From positions 93,300 through 157,299 of the forward strand of contig NZ_SCTC01000063.1 in assembly GCF_004299445.1 (NCBI RefSeq): a stretch of DNA of 64,000 nt, given 5' to 3'. Made by a program: the position numbers and the translations under genes. Each line of letters begins with the position of its first letter. Within the stretch, counting starts at the first letter, position 1. Shown one piece after another: positions 33,259-39,769 of this stretch. This stretch comes from Phenylobacterium sp. (lineage in GTDB: Bacteria > Pseudomonadota > Alphaproteobacteria > Caulobacterales > Caulobacteraceae). Below the pieces are notes generated by a model, which saw only the letters and a program-made list of their open reading frames with translations, ran no database searches and was not told where the DNA came from.

Positions 33259-34049
33259 TCGAACCGGTCGACCGCGAGTTCCTGAGCGCCCTCTGTCTGG
33301 CACGGGCGGGCCTCCGGCTCGACGCCGACAAGTCGTACCTGATCGAGAGCCGCCTCGGGCCGGTCGCTCGGCGCGAAGGCTATGTGTCGCCCGAGGCCTT
33401 TATCGGGGCTCTGCGCGAAGGCGCGGATGAGCGGCTGACGTGGGCCGCGGTGGAGGCGATGGCTCTGCCCGAGTCCGAATTCTTCCGCGACCGCGCCGTC
33501 TTCCATCATGTGGTCGAGGTCATGTTGCCGGCGATGGTGAAGGCGCGTCGCGACCAGCCGGTCCGCGTCTGGTGCAACGCGTGCGGAACGGGGCAGGAGG
33601 TCTATTCTCTGGCCATGCTTCTGGCCGATGCGCCGGGGCTCGCCGGCCAGGTCGAGCTCTATGCCTCCGACCTGTCCGAGCGCTGCCTTGAGAAGGCGCA
33701 GGCCGGCATCTACTCGCAGTTCGAAGTCCAGCGCGGCCTGCCGGCCCGGATGCTCGTCCGCCACTTCGAAAAGCGCGGTGAATCCTTCCAGCTGTCGCCC
33801 CGGATCCGCCAGATGCTGCGCTGGCGGCGCGTGAACCTGATGGACGACCTGAGCCCTTTCGGCCAGTTCGATCTGGTGCTGTGCCGCAGTCTTCTGGGTC
33901 AGCTGGCGCCTGACGCGTTGGCGCATGTTCAGGGTCAGCTTAAGCGCGCGCTGACGCCCGGGGGCCGGCTGGTGTTGGGCCTCAAGGACCCTACCGGCGA
34001 TCTGGCCCCCGTCGCCGCCGCGCCCGGTGTCTTCGCCCTCGCCGCGTAA
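33255..34049 (+). CDS. CheR-type methyltransferase, divergent
   Basis: A 264-residue protein with the CheR layout: an all-helical N-terminal domain, ESEFFRDRAVF (usual FFRD motif), the SAM-binding segment VRVWCNACGTGQEVYSLAMLL (cf. WSAACSTGEEPYS), LYASDLSERCLEKAQAGIYS, and a late FDLVLCRSLLGQL. Canonical CheR proteins read CRNVLIYF at that last site; the Asn is replaced by Ser and the aromatic end is lost. Together with Thr-Gly-Gln replacing Thr-Gly-Glu, this suggests altered activity or loss of the methylation role. The start is the ATG at 33255, overlapping the response regulator. A terminator follows. Confidence 0.88.
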   Translation: MIEPVDREFLSALCLARAGLRLDADKSYLIESRLGPVARREGYVSPEAFIGALREGADERLTWAAVEAMALPESEFFRDRAVFHHVVEVMLPAMVKARRDQPVRVWCNACGTGQEVYSLAMLLADAPGLAGQVELYASDLSERCLEKAQAGIYSQFEVQRGLPARMLVRHFEKRGESFQLSPRIRQMLRWRRVNLMDDLSPFGQFDLVLCRSLLGQLAPDALAHVQGQLKRALTPGGRLVLGLKDPTGDLAPVAAAPGVFALAA

Positions 34050-34055
34050 AGAAAA

Positions 34056-34075
34056 GGCCCCGTCGAAACGGGGCC
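34056..34075 (-). terminator. Bidirectional intrinsic terminator
   Basis: GGCCCCG-tcgaaa-CGGGGCC. On the minus strand the stem is followed by TTTTC, making it a good terminator for the entericidin-like gene; on the plus strand it sits 7 bases after the CheR stop. Confidence 0.75.
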
Positions 34076-34100
34076 TCGTCAGACATTTGGAACGCCAAGG

Positions 34101-34238
34101 CTACTTCTTGGCGTCCTCCGCCGTGTCGGTGACGGCGGCGCCGGCCGAGGCGACATCCTTGCCGGCGCCAGAGACGGTGTTGCAGGCCGCGGTCGCCATG
34201 CTGGCGGCCAGGACGGCGAACAGGAAAACTTTGCGCAT
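34101..34238 (-). CDS. Entericidin-like small lipoprotein (absent from ORF track)
   Basis: A 45-residue protein translated by hand: MRKVFLFAVLAASMATAACN followed by TVSGAGKDVASAGAAVTDTA and a short acidic/Lys tail. The lipobox TAAC (Cys19) and the CNTVSGAGKDV segment match the entericidin A/B family of tiny envelope lipoproteins, which in other bacteria are stress-induced. GGGAG lies 6 bases before the ATG. It is flanked by a terminator and by a clear EcfG-type promoter inside the 3' end of phyK, so it is probably a member of the general stress regulon. Confidence 0.85.
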   Translation of the reverse strand: MRKVFLFAVLAASMATAACNTVSGAGKDVASAGAAVTDTAEDAKK

Positions 34239-34274
34239 CAGAGAAACTCCCGAGGTTCGATAGGGCCTCAGCGC

Positions 34275-34300
34275 AACGGCTCAGGCTGCGGCCCGGTTCC
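34275..34300 (-). promoter_or_regulatory. EcfG-type promoter for the entericidin-like gene
   Basis: On the minus strand: GGAAC (34296-34300), 17 bases, CGTT (34275-34278), 36 bases before the start codon. It lies mostly within the last codons of phyK. This is exactly the form of the nepR-ecfG promoter. Confidence 0.75.
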
Positions 34301-35990
34301 CCGGCGGAGTCGGTTGGACCCGTTCGATCGCCGGAGTCGGGAAGATCAGCTTGGCGGTGACCCCTCCGGCGGCGTTGCGGGTGATCTCGGCGCGGCCGCG
34401 CAGCTGGCGCGCAAAGGCCGTCATCAGCGTACGGCCGACGCCCGACGAGACCAGCGCGCTCTCCTCGACCTCGCCATCATCCGAGATCTCGAGCTCGGCC
34501 TCTTCACCCCGAACGCTGAAGTTCAGCCGTAGCGTGCCCCCCCGGCCGGCAAAGGCGTGCTTCTGGGCGTTGGTGATGGCCTCCACGGCGAACAGGGCCA
34601 GCGGCGCGAGGCGGTCGGGGTCGATGACCAGAGGGTCCACTCTCAGCTCAGTGCGCACCGCCAACCCATGGGCCAGCTCGCCATTGATCAGCTGGGCCGT
34701 GAGCTCTTCCAGGAACGGTCGGAGATCGACCCGCTTCAGGTCGGGGCCCTGGTAGAGGGCGCGGTAGATCAGCGCCAGGGCCGTGATCCGCTGGCGCGTA
34801 TCGCTCATCGCCGAGCGCGCCGCCGGGTCGGACAGGGCGCGCTGCTGCATGTTCAGGAGGCTCGAGATGACCTGCAGGTTGTTCTTCACCCGGTGATGGA
34901 TCTCGCGCATCAGCGCGTCCTTCTGCGCCAGGCTGTCGCGCAGCGACGCGTCGCGCCCCACGATGGCGTCGGCCATGTCCTCCAGCGTCTCGGCCAGTTC
35001 GCGGATCTCGGGGGGCATCTGTTCAGCCTGAACCGGGCGCACCGACAGCCGTCCACGGGCGTAGAGCGCCGCGATCCGCTGCAGGTAGGCGATCCAGCGG
35101 ATCACCACCCGCTCGGCCATCGCCGTCACGGCGATCAGCGCCAGCACGAACGTCAGCAACGGGAAGACGATGCCGGTCAGGGGGTTCAGCCGCGCCCAAG
35201 ACAGGATGCCCGGCGACTGGGCCGAGAGTACGACATAGACCTCGTCGCCGATCACGGGCGCGGCGGAGTAGACGCGCCGCCGGTCCTTGCCGTCGCGGCC
35301 GTACCAGACAAGGGTTCCGCGCGCCTCCACCTTGGCGCGCCAGTCCGTCGGCAGGCGCGGGAAGGCGCCGGGGTCGGTGGTGGTGATGTAACGGCCCGCC
35401 TTGTCCACCAGCCCCACTTCCGCGCCCTTCGGCAGCGTGGGGTCGCCGACCCGGGGCTGCAGGCTGCTCAGCGATATCACCGCGGCGAAGGCCCCGTCGA
35501 AGGCGCCGTCGGGGCCGGTGGCGCGGGCGGCGGTCAGGAGCGTGGGTTCGTTGGCGTAGGCCAAACCCGGCTCGCGCGTGATGGTGAAGTTGCGACCGCC
35601 GGCCAGATCGCTGAACCAGGGCCGCGAGGCCCGCTGCGGGTCGCCCGGCACCGTACCTGCCGCACAGACCACACGTCCCAGTCGGTCGAAGCGCACGAGG
35701 TTGAGGTAGCCCGGGATGCGCGAGACCACGTCGCCCAGTCGCTGGGCGCATTGATACCCCACGGCGCCCGGGGCCAGCGTCTGCAGCAGAACGTCGGCGC
35801 TCTCCATCCGCGCGCGCGCCGTGGCGGCGCTGCGTTCCGCGGCGAAGCCCAGGTTCTGGCGCAAAACCTGACCTTCGCGCTGGAAGCCGATCGCCGACTG
35901 CAGCGCGCCCAGGAGCAGCACGGGGAGCAGCGCGACCGCGAGGGCCGCGATCAGGCGCACCCGGATCGTGCTTAAGGAACTCCCGGGCAC
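34281..35990 (-). CDS. phyK: PhyK-type sensor histidine kinase of the general stress response
   Basis: A 569-residue membrane kinase expected to phosphorylate PhyR. It has an N-terminal membrane helix (LIAALAVALLPVLLLGAL), an extracytoplasmic sensor of about 240 residues (CHASE/Cache-like), a second helix (~285-305, GIVFPLLTFVLALIAVTAM), a HAMP-like stretch, and a HisKA_2-type dimerisation domain with the phospho-His in MREIHHRVKNNLQVISSLL, followed by a HATPase domain. The HRVKNNLQV box is diagnostic for the HWE/HisKA_2 group that acts on PhyR. It lies downstream of nepR-ecfG on the same strand, separated by 118 bases with a strong hairpin, and opposite phyR, as in other Caulobacterales. Confidence 0.92.
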   Translation of the reverse strand: MPGSSLSTIRVRLIAALAVALLPVLLLGALQSAIGFQREGQVLRQNLGFAAERSAATARARMESADVLLQTLAPGAVGYQCAQRLGDVVSRIPGYLNLVRFDRLGRVVCAAGTVPGDPQRASRPWFSDLAGGRNFTITREPGLAYANEPTLLTAARATGPDGAFDGAFAAVISLSSLQPRVGDPTLPKGAEVGLVDKAGRYITTTDPGAFPRLPTDWRAKVEARGTLVWYGRDGKDRRRVYSAAPVIGDEVYVVLSAQSPGILSWARLNPLTGIVFPLLTFVLALIAVTAMAERVVIRWIAYLQRIAALYARGRLSVRPVQAEQMPPEIRELAETLEDMADAIVGRDASLRDSLAQKDALMREIHHRVKNNLQVISSLLNMQQRALSDPAARSAMSDTRQRITALALIYRALYQGPDLKRVDLRPFLEELTAQLINGELAHGLAVRTELRVDPLVIDPDRLAPLALFAVEAITNAQKHAFAGRGGTLRLNFSVRGEEAELEISDDGEVEESALVSSGVGRTLMTAFARQLRGRAEITRNAAGGVTAKLIFPTPAIERVQPTPPGNRAAA

Positions 35991-36013
35991 CGGCCCTCCT
36001 AGGCCTGAATCCC

Positions 36014-36036
36014 CGGCGGTTCTTTCCGAACCGCCG
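36014..36036 (-). terminator. Strong hairpin between ecfG and phyK
   Basis: CGGCGGTTC-tttcc-GAACCGCCG, a perfect 9-bp stem in the 118-base gap. It lacks a T-tract on the minus strand (GGGGATTC follows), so it may partly terminate ecfG transcription, protect the message end, or attenuate phyK. Confidence 0.5.
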
Positions 36037-36108
36037 ACGGATCAGACGCTTGCGTTACGGTCGACCATTCGTCGCGAGCAGAATGATCCATCCGTTGCGA
36101 TGGTTGGT

Positions 36109-36717
36109 CTAGCGGATGCTCGAGAGGCGCTCCGCATCGGCCAGGATTGACCGCATGGCGTCGCCCGCCGACCCGCCGTCTCGCGCATAGTCGCCAGCCT
36201 CGAGAATGGCGTGCAAGGCGCGGCGTGCGCGGCTGACCCGGCTCTTCACGGTACCGACCGCGCAGTTGCAGATATCGGCCGCTTCCTCGTAGGCGAACCC
36301 GCCGGCCCCGACCAGGATCAGGGCTTCACGCTGTTCAGGCGGCAGCATGGCCAGGCCCAGCCGCAGTTCGTCCAGGGCCACGGGGGCCTCGGGATCGTCC
36401 ACGGCCACCAGGGTCCGCTCGGCGGCTTCCTGATCGAGCTGGCTCTGTCGCCAGGAGCGGCGCTTTTCCGAATAGAACTGGTTGCGCAGGATCATGAAGG
36501 TCCAGGCCTTCATGTTCGTGCCCATCTGGAAGCTGGCCCGGGCGTCCCAGGCCTTCATCATCGCATCCTGCGCCAGATCGTCGGCCGCGGTCGCGTCACC
36601 GCAGAGGGTGCGCGCGAAGGCGCGCAGGTGAGGGATGAGCTGGACGAGGTCGCGCTTGAACACGGCGTCGTCGGCGGCGGTGCGCTCCTGACGCGGCTTG
36701 ATCTCGACGGTTTCCAT
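36109..36717 (-). CDS. ecfG: EcfG-type ECF sigma factor (general stress sigma)
   Basis: A 202-residue sigma factor, the output of the PhyR-NepR partner switch (called SigT in Caulobacter). Sigma2 is in residues ~15-85 (LIPHLRAFARTLCGDATAADDLAQDAMMKAWDARASF, then MKAWTFMILRNQFYSEKRR) and sigma4 in ~120-185 (LAMLPPEQREALILVGAGGFAYEEAADICNCAVGTVKSRVSRARRAL). The ATG overlaps the nepR stop by one base (TGATG), so both proteins are made in a coupled way. Transcription comes from the EcfG-type promoter in front of nepR, giving autoregulation. Confidence 0.95.
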   Translation of the reverse strand: METVEIKPRQERTAADDAVFKRDLVQLIPHLRAFARTLCGDATAADDLAQDAMMKAWDARASFQMGTNMKAWTFMILRNQFYSEKRRSWRQSQLDQEAAERTLVAVDDPEAPVALDELRLGLAMLPPEQREALILVGAGGFAYEEAADICNCAVGTVKSRVSRARRALHAILEAGDYARDGGSAGDAMRSILADAERLSSIR

Positions 36718-36905
36718 CAAGACTTCCCCGAGCCACGTTCGTCGGCGCGACGCAGGATTTCGAGAAACTCCGCGGGGATTTCCTCGTTCACCACTTCGTC
36801 GAACATCTGACGCAGGCGAACGCCGATCGCCTGCTGCCGCAGGCGGGCCTCATCCAGGGCTGCGGAGGCCTTACGGCGCTCCGGTAAGGGACGCTGTTCG
36901 ATCAT
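36717..36905 (-). CDS. nepR: Anti-sigma factor NepR
   Basis: A 62-residue anti-sigma factor that holds EcfG until phosphorylated PhyR takes it away. The conserved NepR core is visible: IGVRLRQMFDEVVNEEIPAEFLEILRRAD, made of two helices. The ORF track starts at a TTG (36965), but that codon overlaps the -10 element of the promoter at 36964-36989; the ATG at 36905 (MIEQRPLPERR) gives the usual ~60-residue protein and a 5' leader of about 50 bases. First gene of the nepR-ecfG operon, divergent from phyR. Confidence 0.92.
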   Translation of the reverse strand: MIEQRPLPERRKASAALDEARLRQQAIGVRLRQMFDEVVNEEIPAEFLEILRRADERGSGKS

Positions 36906-36963
36906 TTCATCGGCGCTCCGCTCGCGCGAAGTCCGCCCCCTCTCGTGATCCTCGTCGCCGCTC

Positions 36964-36989
36964 AACGTCCTCGCCCTGTCCCCGGTTCC
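36964..36989 (-). promoter_or_regulatory. EcfG-type promoter of nepR-ecfG
   Basis: On the minus strand GGAAC (36985-36989), 17-base spacer, CGTT (36964-36967), matching the known EcfG/SigT consensus. It gives a positive feedback loop on the sigma factor operon. Confidence 0.88.
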
Positions 36990-37029
36990 ATGGATTGGCT
37001 GACGAGGATGATGAAAACTTGGCCGTAAG

Positions 37030-37054
37030 GGAACCGGTTCCCCGAAAAGACGTT
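37030..37054 (+). promoter_or_regulatory. EcfG-type promoter of phyR
   Basis: GGAAC (37030-37034), 16-base spacer, CGTT (37051-37054). The -35 is half of a perfect palindrome GGAACCGGTTCC (37030-37041); the other half points back toward nepR but has no CGTT at the right distance. Confidence 0.85.
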
Positions 37055-37135
37055 TTCAGGTCATCATGGGACCTGTCAGGGAGCGATCCGCCCTGCGGGT
37101 TTCCAGGTCTGATGAAAACACGGGAGGGGTCACCC

Positions 37136-37933
37136 TTGAGTCTTCTAGCCCGACTGGCGCCGCACTTGCCTTATGTGCGCCGATACGCGCGCGCGTTGAC
37201 CGGCGATCAGTCTACCGGCGACCATTACGTTCGCGTCGCACTCGAGGCCCTGGCGGCCGGAGAGCGGACACTTGCCGACGACATGACGCCGCGCGTGGCT
37301 CTCTATCATGTCTTTCACGCCATCTGGTGCACCTCGGGCGCTCAGCTTGAGAGCCCGGCCGACGACGACTATGCGGACGACGCCACCCGTCGCCTGATGC
37401 GGATCGCGCCGCGGTCGCGGCAGGCGTTCCTGCTCACGGCTCTGGAAGGCTTCACGCCGTCCGAGGCGGCCCAGATCCTGGGGTCCGATTTCTCCGAGGT
37501 GGACAAGCTGATCGCCGAGGCCCAGTCCGAGATCGACGCCGAGCTTGCGACCGACGTCCTGATCATCGAGGACGAACCGGTTATCGCCGCGGACATTGAG
37601 GCCCTGGTCACCGAGCTGGGCCATTCCGTGGTCGATATCGCCGCGACCCGAACCGAGGCGGTGGACGCCGTCGCCCGGCGGACGCCCGGGCTGGTGCTGG
37701 CCGACATCCAGCTGGCCGACGGCTCTTCGGGCATCGATGCGGTGAAGGACATCCTGCAGCGCTACGACGTGCCGGTCATCTTCATCACGGCCTTCCCCGA
37801 GCGCCTGCTTACCGGCGAGCGGCCCGAGCCCACCTTCCTGATCACCAAGCCCTTCCAGCCGGAGACGGTGAAGGCGGCGATCGGTCAGGCGCTGTTCTTC
37901 CATCCGCGCAAGTCTGCGAAGCAGGCTGCCTGA
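37136..37933 (+). CDS. phyR: Anti-anti-sigma response regulator PhyR
   Basis: A 265-residue protein in which an EcfG-like domain (residues ~1-125, LLARLAPHLPYVRRYARALTGDQ... EGFTPSEAAQILG) is followed by a receiver (~140-255, LIIEDEPVIAADIEALV; phospho-Asp in LVLADIQLADGSSG; Thr in VIFITAFPE; Lys in ITKPFQPE). On phosphorylation it binds NepR and frees EcfG. The start is taken at TTG 37136, which has GGAGGGG 8 bases upstream and gives the usual SLLARLAPHLPY N-terminus; an in-frame ATG at 37112 would add MKTREGSP. The ORF track version (from 36698) runs back across the nepR gene and is not real. Confidence 0.92.
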   Translation: MSLLARLAPHLPYVRRYARALTGDQSTGDHYVRVALEALAAGERTLADDMTPRVALYHVFHAIWCTSGAQLESPADDDYADDATRRLMRIAPRSRQAFLLTALEGFTPSEAAQILGSDFSEVDKLIAEAQSEIDAELATDVLIIEDEPVIAADIEALVTELGHSVVDIAATRTEAVDAVARRTPGLVLADIQLADGSSGIDAVKDILQRYDVPVIFITAFPERLLTGERPEPTFLITKPFQPETVKAAIGQALFFHPRKSAKQAA

Positions 37934-37958
37934 TCGGATCGCCACCGACAAAGAAAAC

Positions 37959-37982
37959 GGGCGTCGCTGTGAAGCGGCGCCC
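37959..37982. terminator. Bidirectional terminator between phyR and the convergent membrane-protein operon
   Basis: GGGCGTCGCT-gtga-AGCGGCGCCC, a 10-bp stem with one T:G pair. On the minus strand it is followed by GTTTTCTTTG, on the plus strand by ACTTTCG. Confidence 0.75.
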
Positions 37983-38012
37983 ACTTTCGTTGGGAAGTGT
38001 CCGCGCCCCTGC

Positions 38013-38267
38013 CTAGGGCGCCTGGCGGGTCGCCGTCGGCGGCGCGGGCGTGTCGAAGGTCTGCGCCTGCTGCTGCTCCTCAAGGCGCGTCGGCTCGCTG
38101 GATGCGAGGTCCGGCGCTTTCCAGGACCAGGCCGCAAACATGCCCAGCGCCGCCAGCAGGGTTCCGAACACCAGCACCCAGAAGATGTGACGTCCCCAGC
38201 GGCCCTGGCGCGCGCGCGTGGCGTTGAGGGTTGGCGGCGGCCGATCAGTCTCTCGAGAAAACGTCAT
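38013..38267 (-). CDS. Small single-pass membrane protein in stress island
   Basis: An 84-residue protein with an Arg-rich N-terminal part, one membrane helix (IFWVLVFGTLLAALGMFAAWSW) and a Glu/Gln/Thr/Pro-rich tail, so probably cytoplasm-in with a periplasmic C-terminus. No family recognised. Second gene of a two-gene unit, 9 bases after 38277-38480, under an EcfG-type promoter. Confidence 0.7.
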   Translation of the reverse strand: MTFSRETDRPPPTLNATRARQGRWGRHIFWVLVFGTLLAALGMFAAWSWKAPDLASSEPTRLEEQQQAQTFDTPAPPTATRQAP

Positions 38268-38276
38268 GAAGGTCTC

Positions 38277-38480
38277 CTACTCGGATGGGAAATAGCTGAA
38301 CGGGCCGGTGCGCATGTCGGACGGGCCGGCTGGCGCTGTGAGGTAGCCCATCAGGCTGCCCGCCAGCGCCAACGCCGCAACCGCGCCGACGACAGCCCAC
38401 CGCCTGCGCGCGGCGTCGATGCGCACGCTAGGACCGCGAACCAACTTGAGACCCTTCGTGGATGCCAGGGAACTGCGCAT
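38277..38480 (-). CDS. Small single-pass membrane protein, EcfG-controlled
   Basis: A 67-residue protein with a basic N-terminus (MRSSLASTKGLKLVRGP, RRRWA) and one membrane helix (VVGAVAALALAGSLMGYL), then a short tail ending SYFPSE. No family recognised. It is preceded, 51 bases before its ATG, by a perfect EcfG-type promoter, and leads a two-gene unit with 38013-38267. Confidence 0.7.
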   Translation of the reverse strand: MRSSLASTKGLKLVRGPSVRIDAARRRWAVVGAVAALALAGSLMGYLTAPAGPSDMRTGPFSYFPSE

Positions 38481-38530
38481 GGCGGGATGCCCTTTCCGCG
38501 GGCCGCGCGGAGGCGTCGGCCACTCCGGTT

Positions 38531-38556
38531 AACGCGGTTGGCCAAGGCGGCGTTCC
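38531..38556 (-). promoter_or_regulatory. EcfG-type promoter for 38480-38013 operon
   Basis: On the minus strand GGAAC (38552-38556), 17 bases, CGTT (38531-38534) followed by AA. About 44 bases of leader before the first ATG. Confidence 0.8.
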
Positions 38557-38606
38557 GGGCGATGGCTCTGGCGCCAAGGGTCAGCCAAAAAAATCGAATA
38601 GCGTTC

Positions 38607-38631
38607 GGAACGCCTCTGAAGCGCGCGTGTT
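38607..38631 (+). promoter_or_regulatory. EcfG-like promoter of the candidate sRNA
   Basis: GGAAC (38607-38611), 16 bases, TGTT (38628-38631): the same spacing as phyR with one -10 mismatch that keeps GTT. The -35 is embedded in a GCGTTC-g-GAACGC palindrome. Confidence 0.65.
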
Positions 38632-38635
38632 CTAT

Positions 38636-38756
38636 GTCTGCGGAGGCGGCGACGCCCCCCCCGACTTGAGACTGGCGAGCATGCCAGTCTGCCGTCTCCG
38701 CACCCTTTTCTCGATGATGCACACTCGGCGGGCCTCACTGGCCCGCCGTTTCTTTT
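38636..38756 (+). ncRNA. Structured small RNA, candidate GsrN-like stress sRNA
   Basis: No protein gene fits the 346-base gap 38481-38826. From about 38636 to 38756 the + strand reads as a folded RNA. A 12-bp basal stem pairs TGCGGAGGCGGC (38639-38650) with GCCGTCTCCGCA (38691-38702), one G:U. An 8-bp inner hairpin pairs AGACTGGC with GCCAGTCT (38669-38690). An unpaired 18-base bulge contains eight consecutive C (38655-38662). A single-stranded linker CCCTTTTCTCGATGATGC follows, then an intrinsic terminator. An EcfG-like promoter sits at the right distance upstream. The C-rich exposed loop, sigma dependence and location next to ecfG/phyR recall GsrN, the SigT-dependent sRNA of Caulobacter; homology is inferred, not tested. 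Exact 5' end unknown. Confidence 0.75.
38727..38756 (+). terminator. Intrinsic terminator of the candidate sRNA
   Basis: GGCGGGCC-tcact-GGCCCGCC followed by GTTTCTTTT: 8-bp perfect stem plus T-rich tail, with no upstream protein gene on this strand to account for it. Confidence 0.85.
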
Positions 38757-38826
38757 CGGCCGCCACGGGAGAACACAGGGCCAGGGCAGATCGCGCGAGG
38801 CGCCCGGGCAAAACCGTGAGCTGCGC

Positions 38827-39270
38827 CTACTTCATCACCGACAGCTTGATCGTAACGTCCGCCCGCCGCCGCACGGGAGCCTGGCCCGCCGCTGTCACGG
38901 AGCCCGCCTGGCCGACGGCCGACATCTCGAACTCGGCGTCGGGCAGGCCCGCCCTCCGGATCGCCGCCGCCACGGAGGCCGCACGCTTCTTCGACAGTTC
39001 GAGATTCGCGGCGGGATCACCGGCCGCGTCGGCCAGACCCAGCACCCGAACCTCGTCCACCTTGCAGCCCTTCGCCTGCGCCGCGCCGGCGACAATGGCG
39101 CGCCGGCCGTCGCGGGTGACTTGGGCGTCGTTCGGCTCGAAATAGACCGGCAGGGTGAGATCCTCACAGAGCCGGGGCGCCCGCACCATCCTCTCTCGTC
39201 GGCTGGTCGTGCTGCAGGCCGAAAGGCCGACCGCCAGCATGACGCCGGCTGCGATCAAGATTCGGGTCAT
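38827..39270 (-). CDS. OmpA-family lipoprotein
   Basis: A 147-residue predicted lipoprotein (lipobox LSAC, Cys19) with an OmpA-C-like peptidoglycan-binding fold: LPVYFEPNDAQVTRDGR at the start and NLELSKKRAASVAAAIRRAGL, the usual N-x2-LS-x2-RA-x2-V motif, near the end. It would tether the outer membrane to the cell wall. The ATG at 39270 has GGAGGGG upstream; the longer start lies inside the terminator of the preceding gene. It is in the stress island but no EcfG promoter is seen directly in front. Confidence 0.85.
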   Translation of the reverse strand: MTRILIAAGVMLAVGLSACSTTSRRERMVRAPRLCEDLTLPVYFEPNDAQVTRDGRRAIVAGAAQAKGCKVDEVRVLGLADAAGDPAANLELSKKRAASVAAAIRRAGLPDAEFEMSAVGQAGSVTAAGQAPVRRRADVTIKLSVMK

Positions 39271-39283
39271 TGTCCCCTCCAAC

Positions 39284-39318
39284 AAAAAAGGGCGGCCGGA
39301 TCTGGTCCAACCGCCCTT
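39284..39318 (-). terminator. Intrinsic terminator of glycine-zipper gene
   Basis: On the minus strand AAGGGCGG-N15-CCGCCCTT followed by TTTTG, 25 bases after the glycine-zipper gene stop and just before the OmpA-like gene. Confidence 0.8.
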
Positions 39319-39342
39319 GTTTCACGAGCTCGGCGCGCCGCC

Positions 39343-39684
39343 TCAGCGGGGCGTGCCGTTTTCCCAATAGTACCGGCCCGCGCCTGGATCGTAGTAGTAA
39401 TAGCGACCCGCGCGCTCATCGTAGTACTGCCTGCGGTTGGGCGAAGACGCGCCGCAGCCGCCGTCTTCACGGCAGCCCTTTACCGAGCCCGCGACCGCGC
39501 CAACACCGGCGCCAATGGCCGCGCCCGTGCCCACGCCCACGTCGCCCGAGACTGCGCCGATGGCCGCCCCGGTCAGCGCGCCAAGGGCTGCGCCGCCGAC
39601 GGCGTTGCGCTCGGTATTGCCGGTAGTGGTGCAGGCGCTGGCCAGCAGACCGGCTCCCACGATGGCGATGATTGGCTTGAACAT
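39343..39684 (-). CDS. Glycine-zipper lipoprotein with Tyr-rich tail
   Basis: A 113-residue predicted lipoprotein (lipobox ASAC, Cys18). Residues ~28-68 form a glycine zipper (GGAALGALTGAAIGAVSGDVGVGTGAAIGAGVGAVAG), a pattern that inserts into or oligomerises on membranes. The C-terminal ~30 residues are tyrosine-rich with a repeated RYYYYDPGAGRYYW-like unit, which is unusual. GGAG lies 11 bases upstream of the ATG, and an EcfG-type promoter precedes it, shared back to back with the + strand operon at 39828. Confidence 0.8.
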   Translation of the reverse strand: MFKPIIAIVGAGLLASACTTTGNTERNAVGGAALGALTGAAIGAVSGDVGVGTGAAIGAGVGAVAGSVKGCREDGGCGASSPNRRQYYDERAGRYYYYDPGAGRYYWENGTPR

Positions 39685-39738
39685 GCCGATGGCTCTCCTT
39701 TGGGATGTCCCCGAGTTCTGGCGTCCCTTAGGCCGAAC

Positions 39739-39764
39739 AACGCGCTTGGCTCAGGCCCAGTTCC
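39739..39764 (-). promoter_or_regulatory. EcfG-type promoter of glycine-zipper gene
   Basis: On the minus strand GGAAC (39760-39764), 17 bases, CGTT (39739-39742). Confidence 0.8.
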
Positions 39765-39769
39765 GATCC

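Noticed and set aside
36698-37111. N-terminal extension of phyR in the ORF track
   Set aside because: It runs antisense through nepR and over the promoter region; the conserved PhyR begins at SLLARLAP near 37136.
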